This document shows, piece after piece, positions 37,714-45,324 of a DNA stretch of 64,000 nucleotides. Each line of letters starts with the position of its first letter. Position 1 is the stretch's first letter. The stretch comes from Leeuwenhoekiella polynyae (GTDB lineage: Bacteria > Bacteroidota > Bacteroidia > Flavobacteriales > Flavobacteriaceae). A program made the translations under genes and the position numbers. The stretch spans positions 85,683-149,682 of the forward strand of contig NZ_QOVK01000009.1 of the NCBI RefSeq assembly GCF_004104075.1, in the 5' to 3' direction. The notes below the pieces were generated by a model, which saw only the letters and a list, made by a program, of their open reading frames with translations, had not been told where the DNA came from and did not search any database.

Positions 37714-39897
37714 TTGAAACGTTTTCCCACTTACCGCCAACCCGATTATAAAGACTGCGGCCCAACCTGTCTTAAAATAATAGCTAAACATTATGGGAAA
37801 AGTTTTTCAATCCAGCTTTTAAGGACAATTAGCGAAACAACTCGTTCTGGAAGCAACCTTTTATCGCTAAGTGAAGCAGCTGAGCATATTGGTTTTAGAT
37901 CCATTGGAGTTCGTATTGATTTAGATAAACTTAAAGAAGCTCCTCTACCCTGCATTTTATATTGGAATAAAAATCACTACGTAGTTCTTTACAGAATAAA
38001 GAACAATACTTTTTATATCTCTGATCCTGCCCACGGATTATTAAAATATTCTAAAAGTGATTTCATTAAATCCTGGATCGGCAATAATGCAGATGATCAT
38101 ACCGAAGAAGGGATAGCATTATTACTCGAACCCACTCCCAAACTGTATGATTCTGGTTTTGAAGAGGACTCCAAATTTGGATTTGGATTTATTTCAAAAT
38201 ATCTCTTACAATACAAAAGGTTTTTAGTTCAACTCATTATCGGGTTAATTGCAGGAAGTTTACTGCAACTTATTTTTCCTTTCTTAACCCAAAGTATTGT
38301 TGATGTTGGGATACGAAATCAAGACATACAATTTATATATCTCATATTAATTGCTCAGATATTTCTATTCTTAGGCCGTACAGCAATTGAAGTAATACGC
38401 GGATGGATTCTTTTACATTTGAGTACACGCCTCAATATTTCTTTGATCTCTGATTTTTTCATCAAATTAATGAATCTTCCTATAGCATTTTTCGACACTA
38501 AAATGACAGGCGACATCCTACAGCGTATCAACGATCATAGACGGATAGAACGTATTCTAACCTCTTCCTCTTTAAATGTGCTTTTTTCCTTTGTTAACCT
38601 AATCATATTTGGGATCGTTTTAGCCTACTATAATTTGTGGATCTTCGTTGTTTTTCTTGGTGGTAGCGTACTTTACTTTCTATGGATAAAAATCTTCTTA
38701 AAAAAACGCGCAGACTTGGATTACAAACGATTCTCGCAGGTTAGTCAGGAACAGAGTAAAACCATTGAACTGATCAATGGGATGCAGGAAATCAAACTGC
38801 ATAATGCTGAAAAACAAAAACGCTGGGGGTGGGAGTTTTTACAAGCCCGACTCTTTAAAATCTCTGTAGAAGGGCTTGCGCTGGAACAATACCAACAGGT
38901 TGGTTCTAACTTTATAAATGAGCTCAAAAACATCCTTATCACTGTATTATCTGCGACTTTAGTGATTAAGGGAGAAATCACGTTAGGAATGATGCTGGCC
39001 ATTTCCTATATCGTAGGACAGTTAAATTCCCCCATTTCCCAGCTCATCAATTTTGTTCGCGAGTATCAGGATGCTAAGATATCACTAGACCGATTGGGTG
39101 AAATTCACAATAAAGAAAACGAAGAGGACACATCCCAAAAGCTCACCAAAATAAATTACGATTCCGACTTAAAATTGGAAGGCGTATCTTTCAGATACAC
39201 GGGTTCTGACAAATTGGTTCTTGAGGATTTAGATCTTTTGATTCCTGGAAAGAAAGTCACAGCCATTGTTGGGGTGAGCGGTAGTGGCAAATCTACACTT
39301 ATCAAACTGCTTATGAAATATTACTCCCCCATTGAAGGAGATGTGTTTCTGGGAACGCATAAACTAGAAAACATATCCCAAAAAATATGGAGGTCCATTT
39401 GTGGGGTAGTGATGCAGGAGGGTTATATTTTTAATGATACAATTGCCCACAACATAGCTATTGGAGAAGACTATATTGATAAAGACAAACTGGCCAAAGC
39501 CGTTGATCTAGCAAACATCAAGGACTTTATAGAATCCCTTCCCCTATCCTACAATACCAAAATCGGTATGGAAGGTGTTGGGCTCAGTACCGGACAAAAA
39601 CAACGTTTGTTGATCGCCCGTGCCGTTTATAAAGATCCTAAATATTTGTTCTTTGATGAGGCCACTTCTGCTTTAGATGCCAATAATGAGAAAACAATTA
39701 TTGAGAAATTGAATTCCTTCTTTGAAGACCGTACTGTGGTGGTGGTTGCACACCGTTTGAGTACGGTAAGGCACGCAGACCGAATCGTCGTGCTCGATCA
39801 GGGAAAAATCATCGAGATAGGAAATCATCACGAACTCATTAAACAAAAAGGGTCCTATTATAATTTGGTTAAAAATCAACTTGAACTCGGAAAATAA
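37714..39897 (+). CDS. Peptidase-containing (C39) ABC exporter for a double-glycine leader peptide
   Basis: The 727-residue protein starts at TTG: the frame has a stop just upstream, and the C39 domain needs the N-terminal QPDYKDCGPTC motif. Catalytic residues are intact (Cys15, His88, Asp104). Six membrane segments follow (about 160-430), then an ATPase with Walker A GVSGSGKST (about 520), signature LSTGQ (about 624), Walker B FFDEATSALD and the VVAHRLST H-loop. The family cleaves a Gly-Gly leader and exports the core peptide. A leader peptide gene of this kind lies at 43421-43549. The accessory HlyD protein overlaps or abuts downstream. Confidence 0.93.
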   Translation: MKRFPTYRQPDYKDCGPTCLKIIAKHYGKSFSIQLLRTISETTRSGSNLLSLSEAAEHIGFRSIGVRIDLDKLKEAPLPCILYWNKNHYVVLYRIKNNTFYISDPAHGLLKYSKSDFIKSWIGNNADDHTEEGIALLLEPTPKLYDSGFEEDSKFGFGFISKYLLQYKRFLVQLIIGLIAGSLLQLIFPFLTQSIVDVGIRNQDIQFIYLILIAQIFLFLGRTAIEVIRGWILLHLSTRLNISLISDFFIKLMNLPIAFFDTKMTGDILQRINDHRRIERILTSSSLNVLFSFVNLIIFGIVLAYYNLWIFVVFLGGSVLYFLWIKIFLKKRADLDYKRFSQVSQEQSKTIELINGMQEIKLHNAEKQKRWGWEFLQARLFKISVEGLALEQYQQVGSNFINELKNILITVLSATLVIKGEITLGMMLAISYIVGQLNSPISQLINFVREYQDAKISLDRLGEIHNKENEEDTSQKLTKINYDSDLKLEGVSFRYTGSDKLVLEDLDLLIPGKKVTAIVGVSGSGKSTLIKLLMKYYSPIEGDVFLGTHKLENISQKIWRSICGVVMQEGYIFNDTIAHNIAIGEDYIDKDKLAKAVDLANIKDFIESLPLSYNTKIGMEGVGLSTGQKQRLLIARAVYKDPKYLFFDEATSALDANNEKTIIEKLNSFFEDRTVVVVAHRLSTVRHADRIVVLDQGKIIEIGNHHELIKQKGSYYNLVKNQLELGK

Positions 39898-39898
39898 G

Positions 39899-41191
39899 AT
39901 GCCGGAAAAACTTGAAAATATTGAATTGCGCAGTGAAGAGGTTCAGGAAATCCTTACCCGTGTTCCCAACTGGATGATCAGATGGGGTAACACTTTATTT
40001 TTCAGTCTTATCGTATTAGTATTGGTAATGGCTTGGTTTATCAAATACCCGGATATCATTAAATCTAGTGCCTTTCTCACTACGGAAAATCCTGCAGAAA
40101 AAATCTATGCAAGAACTACGGCCAGAATTGACAGTATTTTTGTTGATGCGAATCAGCAGGTATTTTCAGGACAACCTTTAGCCTTATTGGAAAACACTGC
40201 TAATTATTCCGATATTGTATTTCTGGACTCCCTTTTAGATACACTGGAAGTCACTGAAAATGAATTCTTCTTTCCAATAGATGATTTACCGCTGCTCTTT
40301 TTGGGTGAGGTTGAACAGGCGTATGCCAATTTTGAGAATAGCTATATTGCCTATTCCATCAACAAAAACCTGCGCCCCTATTCTAATGAAGCCAATGCTC
40401 AACAACTTAAGCTATCCGAATTAAAGCTTCAGGTCTCTAATTTAGAATCTCAAATACGCATCAATAAGAAAGAACTGGAGTTTAAAGAGAATGATTTGGA
40501 ACGTATGAATACGCTTTATGATAAAGGCGTCATTGCCGAACAGGAATACGAAACCAGGCAAATTGAATTTCTTCAGGCCCAGCGTAATTACGAAAACCTA
40601 ATCAACCTACGCTCTCAGCTTAGAGACGCAATCAATGCTACGAGTTCAAATTCACGGTCTACAGACATCAACCGCACTCGGGAATCCATATCGCTTTCTA
40701 AAGCGTTGATTCAGTCCTTTAATCAACTCAAAAAGAGCATAAAAGATTGGAAATATGTATATCTATTAGAAGCAGAACAGCCTGGAAAAATAACTTTTAT
40801 GAATTACTGGAATACAAACCAAACCGTCAATCAGGGTGATGTTATTTTTACGGTAATTCCCAATGACAGCAAAGGCTATTTAGCGAAACTCACCGCTCCG
40901 GCTCAGAATTCAGGTAAAATCAAAACGGGTCAAACTGTAAACATCAATTTGGCGAATTATCCCGAAAATGAATTTGGAGTGCTGAAAGGAACTATTACAA
41001 GTGTCTCGGCCTTACCTGATGAAGAACAGAACTACATCATTGATGTGAGTCTCCCGGATTCTTTAGTCACCACCTATGGTAAACCTATTGACTACAAACC
41101 GGAAATGCCGGGTTCTGCAGAAATCATTACGGAAGACTTAAGGTTATTAGAGCGTTTATTTATTCAATTCAAACAATTACTTGATCGATAA
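39899..41191 (+). CDS. HlyD family secretion accessory (membrane fusion) protein
   Basis: I choose the ATG at 39899 (430 residues, directly after the ABC stop) over a TTG at 39881. There is one membrane segment (about 25-43), a biotinyl-lipoyl-like half motif (ARTTARIDSIFVDANQQVFSGQ), a long coiled coil (about 150-265) and the second lipoyl half with PGKITFMNYW. It would bridge the inner-membrane exporter to an outer-membrane channel. No TolC-type gene is seen nearby. It is convergent with the S9 peptidase, one base apart. Confidence 0.92.
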   Translation: MPEKLENIELRSEEVQEILTRVPNWMIRWGNTLFFSLIVLVLVMAWFIKYPDIIKSSAFLTTENPAEKIYARTTARIDSIFVDANQQVFSGQPLALLENTANYSDIVFLDSLLDTLEVTENEFFFPIDDLPLLFLGEVEQAYANFENSYIAYSINKNLRPYSNEANAQQLKLSELKLQVSNLESQIRINKKELEFKENDLERMNTLYDKGVIAEQEYETRQIEFLQAQRNYENLINLRSQLRDAINATSSNSRSTDINRTRESISLSKALIQSFNQLKKSIKDWKYVYLLEAEQPGKITFMNYWNTNQTVNQGDVIFTVIPNDSKGYLAKLTAPAQNSGKIKTGQTVNINLANYPENEFGVLKGTITSVSALPDEEQNYIIDVSLPDSLVTTYGKPIDYKPEMPGSAEIITEDLRLLERLFIQFKQLLDR

Positions 41192-41192
41192 T

Positions 41193-43370
41193 CTATTCTT
41201 GGGACTGAAATAAGGGATGGCCGGTTTGCCATAATCCAAAGGAAAAAACATCTACATATTCCAGATACATCTGTGAAATTTCTGAGCTTCCCTGATGGCC
41301 AGATTCCTTATGAATGCGAAAAAGTACCGGATCATTTGAAGTGGTACTATGCTGAAGCCGGGCTACATACTTCCCGGGCATCCACAGTGGCACTCGTGCA
41401 TCGTTGTCTCCTGCGGTTATCAATACTGCAGGATAATTGCTAGGGCGTATGTTCAAATACGGATCCATCCGCTTTAAACCAACAACACCTAAAGAATCGC
41501 TTATACTTCCGTATTCATCCTGATTAGAGCCTCCACCATCATCCCGGTTCTCACTTCTAAAGGGATTCATCACAGGAACTTCAGCAATTGCTGCCGCAAA
41601 CAACTCGGGTTTTTCATTTAGTGCTCCCCCTATGGTTATCCCTCCGGCACTCGAACTATAAATTACCGTCTTTTCCGGAGACGTAAATCCCTTATCAATT
41701 AGATATTCGGTAACAGCAATCAGGTCTTTCCAACTGTTTGCTTTATTAAGTTTCATGCCCTGCAGGTGCCACTCCTCCCCCTTTTCACCTCCCCCTCTTA
41801 CGTGGGGTATACAAAGTACACCACCCAATTCTACCCAGCTTAGAAAAATCGGAGAAAAGAAGGGAGAAATAGTAGTACCGTATGCACCGTAGGTATAAAG
41901 TAAAGTCGGATTTGTACCGTCCTTTTTCAGGTTTTTAGAATAGATAAGAGATACCGGTATCTGCTCCCCATCATCCGCTTCTACCAGTAGTTCGTTGCTT
42001 ATGATATTCTTAAACTCGTCAAAATTCACCGGTGTGGTAAGAGGTTGATCAGTCAGCTTTTGAGTTTTTAAATCCAGATGATAGCGGTCACTTTCCGATG
42101 TCCACCCCGACAGGTTAATCCACAGGTCCGAACTTCCTGACTGAGTTTGATACAGCTCAATGGCCCCCGGTTTGTAAGGCAAATCAATCTGGCGCTGTTC
42201 GATTCCGTTGGAATACCACAATTGTGCTTGAGTACCATAAAGTGAAGTGGTATAATAAACTCCGAAATCTGTCACCACAAAAGCATCTATAATTTCACTT
42301 GTATCTGAATCAGCATATAAAGTTGCATTGCTAAAATCTGGGTTTAAAATCGGTACCCTGTTAATCGTATTGGTATTCTTAAGCTTATTCGTGCGGTAGT
42401 AGTACTTATCTCTGTAAAACTGACCTTCTGAAGTATAGACCTGATCTTCTTTAGTAAAAAAAGGTTTCCAATTGGGTTTACCCTGTTTGAGATCGGCTAT
42501 TGGCGTTATATAGGCATCCCAGAAATTGTCTACAGTCGCCAGATAACCTAAAGCATATTCAGCATCTTTGGAATCAATAGTTGCAATGGGATAAACCTCA
42601 TCGGTGAGATTTAAATCCGTGTTGGTTTTAGTACCAAAAACAGAGACCAGAGAATCTGCCGGTTTCCCTAATCTGTGCAGTACCGTCTCGGTATGCTCAG
42701 AGCCGTCCTCCTCAAATGAAAACTGAAGAAATAGAAAACCGGTATCGTCCGGCAGCCAACTGATTCCTAAAAACGAATCAGGCCACGCATTTTTTAAAAC
42801 TTCGGGATGGCGGTCATGCGTTTCGAGATTGAGAATGATGATATCTGATATTTCATATCCTGAATGAGTAAGCGCAACAGCTACCTTATCGCCTTTCCAG
42901 CTGGGTTTAAAATAACTTATGGTGTGGTTGGTATTGTAATCATAGGATTTTGGATCAAACAACATCTTTTCTTCGGCCTCATAGGAATCCCGGTAGTATA
43001 ATCGAGCATATTGCTCACCTGTCCTCCGCTTTAAATAAAAGTATCTTCCGCTCTCCGTGATTTTAACCTCTGGGATATTTTCAGCAGCCCGGTTCCCATA
43101 ATCTGTAAACTTATCCATTAGCAGCTTGCGACCTGTTATGTTGTTTAATACCGTATCTGCCAGCTTTTCCTGAGCTTCATACCATGCTTTGATTTCCTCC
43201 TGCTCCAGTTGTTCCAGATGCCGGTAAGAATCAGTTACTTCTATTTCAAAATAAGCTTCCTGAACATCTTTTGCATATATCGCGGGATACTGTAATTTAG
43301 GTTTTACCGGCTGTTGAGAATACGAATGGAGGGGGAAATAGAGGAAAGTAAGAAGCCATATATACTTCAT
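41193..43370 (-). CDS. S9A prolyl oligopeptidase, secreted
   Basis: The 725-residue protein has a signal ending near SYSQQ, a beta-propeller (about 80-440) and an alpha/beta hydrolase domain. The triad is Ser574 in YSSSAGG, Asp657 in GDNDARVP and His692 in SGHQGS. Prolyl oligopeptidases cut short peptides after Pro; the propeller excludes folded proteins. It lies downstream of the GG-leader peptide gene on the same strand, after a hairpin. A role in trimming or degrading that peptide, whose core contains two prolines, is possible but unproven. Confidence 0.92.
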   Translation of the reverse strand: MKYIWLLTFLYFPLHSYSQQPVKPKLQYPAIYAKDVQEAYFEIEVTDSYRHLEQLEQEEIKAWYEAQEKLADTVLNNITGRKLLMDKFTDYGNRAAENIPEVKITESGRYFYLKRRTGEQYARLYYRDSYEAEEKMLFDPKSYDYNTNHTISYFKPSWKGDKVAVALTHSGYEISDIIILNLETHDRHPEVLKNAWPDSFLGISWLPDDTGFLFLQFSFEEDGSEHTETVLHRLGKPADSLVSVFGTKTNTDLNLTDEVYPIATIDSKDAEYALGYLATVDNFWDAYITPIADLKQGKPNWKPFFTKEDQVYTSEGQFYRDKYYYRTNKLKNTNTINRVPILNPDFSNATLYADSDTSEIIDAFVVTDFGVYYTTSLYGTQAQLWYSNGIEQRQIDLPYKPGAIELYQTQSGSSDLWINLSGWTSESDRYHLDLKTQKLTDQPLTTPVNFDEFKNIISNELLVEADDGEQIPVSLIYSKNLKKDGTNPTLLYTYGAYGTTISPFFSPIFLSWVELGGVLCIPHVRGGGEKGEEWHLQGMKLNKANSWKDLIAVTEYLIDKGFTSPEKTVIYSSSAGGITIGGALNEKPELFAAAIAEVPVMNPFRSENRDDGGGSNQDEYGSISDSLGVVGLKRMDPYLNIRPSNYPAVLITAGDNDARVPLWMPGKYVARLQHSTTSNDPVLFRIHKESGHQGSSEISQMYLEYVDVFSFGLWQTGHPLFQSQE

Positions 43371-43385
43371 CAGTTTGGGTTTAAA

Positions 43386-43406
43386 AGCTCCGGAAGCTCC
43401 GGAGCT
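43386..43406 (-). terminator. Perfect hairpin between the GG-leader peptide gene and the S9 gene
   Basis: AGCTCCGG, a 5-base loop and CCGGAGCT make a perfect 8-bp GC-rich stem, followed on the minus strand by four T. It starts 15 bp after the peptide stop and would terminate or attenuate transcription so that the peptide is made in excess of the peptidase. Confidence 0.6.
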
Positions 43407-43420
43407 GATTAAAACTAAAT

Positions 43421-43549
43421 TTAAAAACCGTGTTTAGGTCGTTTTAGCTTGTCCCTGCGGATGGGACCTTTGTCTGCAAATCCACCTAAGATGGCCTGAG
43501 GGTTTTTAATCTTGAATTTCTCGAAGGATTTTAAATTGGGTTGTTTCAT
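43421..43549 (-). CDS. Double-glycine leader peptide (candidate exported peptide precursor)
   Basis: This 42-codon gene is too short for usual ORF calling. It reads as a basic leader, MKQPNLKSFEKFKIKNPQ, then AILGG (Gly22-Gly23), then the 19-residue core FADKGPIRRDKLKRPKHGF. The hydrophobic residues before Gly-Gly match the cleavage site used by C39 peptidase exporters, and such an exporter with intact catalytic residues is encoded 3.5 kb away. The core is strongly basic, has two prolines and no cysteine, so lanthionine or disulfide chemistry is excluded. It may be a bacteriocin-like or signalling peptide. The gene has its own 3' hairpin and lies 61 bp from the TPR regulator gene. Confidence 0.75.
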   Translation of the reverse strand: MKQPNLKSFEKFKIKNPQAILGGFADKGPIRRDKLKRPKHGF

Positions 43550-43610
43550 AATACAAGGTATTTAATTAATAGTAATTGTTAATCATTAATTCCACTTAAG
43601 TAAATAGTAT

Positions 43611-45311
43611 TCAGCTTTCTACAGATCGTAATTGCTTTAAATAGTTTGAAGGTTTCTCCCCTACTTTGCGCTCAAAAGCTTTTGAAAAAGAATAAGCCCG
43701 CTTAAAACCTACCTCTTCTCCCAAAGCCTGTATTTTGTAAAACTGCAGCTGGGGATCATCTTCCAGCTTTTTGAGGAGGTGTTGTACCCGTAATTCATTG
43801 ATATAATTGGAAAAGTTGACTCCTTTAACCTCATTGATTACCCGTGAGAGATAGGCCGAATTAGTATTCAGATCTTTGGCTAGTCCGAAAAGGCTCAATT
43901 CAGGATCTAAAAAGGCTTCCCCCTCTTCAAACTTTTGCAATCGGTGCAGCAATACGGTCTTAATCTCTTCGGTAAGAACAGGCTCTGTTGCTTCTTCATC
44001 CCTACTGAATTTTTCACCTATTACAGACGTTGCTGCCTGAGAGAAAGAGGTTTGTTTACGCTGGTAGCTGGAGCGTATAAATAATCCCGCAAATAAAACA
44101 AAGAGTACCAGTAAACTGTATCCCAGTATTTGTTTGCGGTAACGCGATTTAAATGCCTGCCTTGCTGAATCTACTTCTTCCAGAAGTCTGGGTCTTTCTA
44201 CCTGATTGAGATAGCTGGTGTTTGAAAATAGTTTGTTGGAATTAATGACCGAATCAATCGCCAGCGCCCTACGGGTGTAATAGAGCTCTGTTTCGGAATC
44301 TGGTAAGTCTCTACTGAACCTAATCAAATCATCATACACGCTTTTAAGCTCCGGGTATACCTCCTGATTTAGCGTATAAACCGAATCTATCTTTTTAAAA
44401 TAGTCATAGGCAAAGGAGGTATCACCGCTTTTTTTAGCAATTTGTCCCAGATAGTAATAAGATACCGATACTACAGAGAGATCTTCGATAATTCCCGGCA
44501 ATGCTTCCAGTAAAAGCTTTTGCGCGTTTTCAAAATGACCCAAATAATAGGCGTTGACACCCTTGGAATGCAGAAAATCATAAAAGAATAACCGGTCCGG
44601 ACTACTCAAGGTTTTGTTCAATCCGGTTTCGATAAGTCGGCCTGCCTGATCATACTCACCGGCACGTTGATAGGCCAGTTGCAGATTGTGGAGGGTGATT
44701 AAATAATCTTCCAGATATTCTGTTTCAAAATCAGGGAGTGATTTTAGATAGGTTATGTGATTTTCATAGATTTCAATAGCCTTGGTATAGTCTCCCCAGC
44801 GGTTCTGAAAGGCTCCTAATGCCTGACTGATCTCGATTTCCTGATCTCTATTTCGATTCAACCGGGCCAGATCATAAGCTTTATAATAGGCTTTCAATGA
44901 TTTATCATAGGCTCCGCTTTCATAGTAATAGTAGCCCTTTAGCATATAGCCCAATGCCGGATAGGTAAAATCCCCACAGTTTTGGGAATACAGAATGATA
45001 CTGTCTGCGTATTTTAAATTGGTTTTGGTATCATACAAGCGGGCAGCGAAATCAAAAGCTCGTGCCACTTCAAAACTGTCTTTGGCCAATCGGGCTTTAT
45101 GAAAGTATGCTTCTGTAATCAGCTCCTGCTTCCCCAAAGCTATCCCTTTCACATCGTAAGCTGCTCTCAGTTCAGGAATGCTTAAGCCATTAAGATAGTT
45201 TCGGTAATAGCTGTCATGCACATCTTTGTCTTGGGCAACATCTATGTTCAGGACCTCCTGCTGCGGAAATCCCAAAGTCACAACCCATATCCAAATCCCA
45301 AATGACGACAT
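43611..45311 (-). CDS. Membrane-bound TPR/AraC-type transcriptional regulator
   Basis: The 566-residue protein has a weak N-terminal signal, tetratricopeptide repeats (about 60-330), a single membrane segment (about 393-415) and a C-terminal AraC helix-turn-helix (about 450-560, with NTNSAYLSRVINE and EVGFKRAYSFSKAFERKVG). The layout puts the TPRs outside and the DNA-binding domain inside the cell, so it may sense a peptide or protein directly. It lies between the fused synthase gene (13 bp gap) and the GG-leader peptide gene. Control of the peptide is likely by position, not shown. Confidence 0.88.
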   Translation of the reverse strand: MSSFGIWIWVVTLGFPQQEVLNIDVAQDKDVHDSYYRNYLNGLSIPELRAAYDVKGIALGKQELITEAYFHKARLAKDSFEVARAFDFAARLYDTKTNLKYADSIILYSQNCGDFTYPALGYMLKGYYYYESGAYDKSLKAYYKAYDLARLNRNRDQEIEISQALGAFQNRWGDYTKAIEIYENHITYLKSLPDFETEYLEDYLITLHNLQLAYQRAGEYDQAGRLIETGLNKTLSSPDRLFFYDFLHSKGVNAYYLGHFENAQKLLLEALPGIIEDLSVVSVSYYYLGQIAKKSGDTSFAYDYFKKIDSVYTLNQEVYPELKSVYDDLIRFSRDLPDSETELYYTRRALAIDSVINSNKLFSNTSYLNQVERPRLLEEVDSARQAFKSRYRKQILGYSLLVLFVLFAGLFIRSSYQRKQTSFSQAATSVIGEKFSRDEEATEPVLTEEIKTVLLHRLQKFEEGEAFLDPELSLFGLAKDLNTNSAYLSRVINEVKGVNFSNYINELRVQHLLKKLEDDPQLQFYKIQALGEEVGFKRAYSFSKAFERKVGEKPSNYLKQLRSVES

Positions 45312-45324
45312 GCTTTCAAATGTA

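Noticed and set aside
43421..43549. Lanthipeptide or sactipeptide precursor
   Set aside because: The core has no Cys, Ser or Thr, and no LanM, radical SAM or YcaO gene is in the window.
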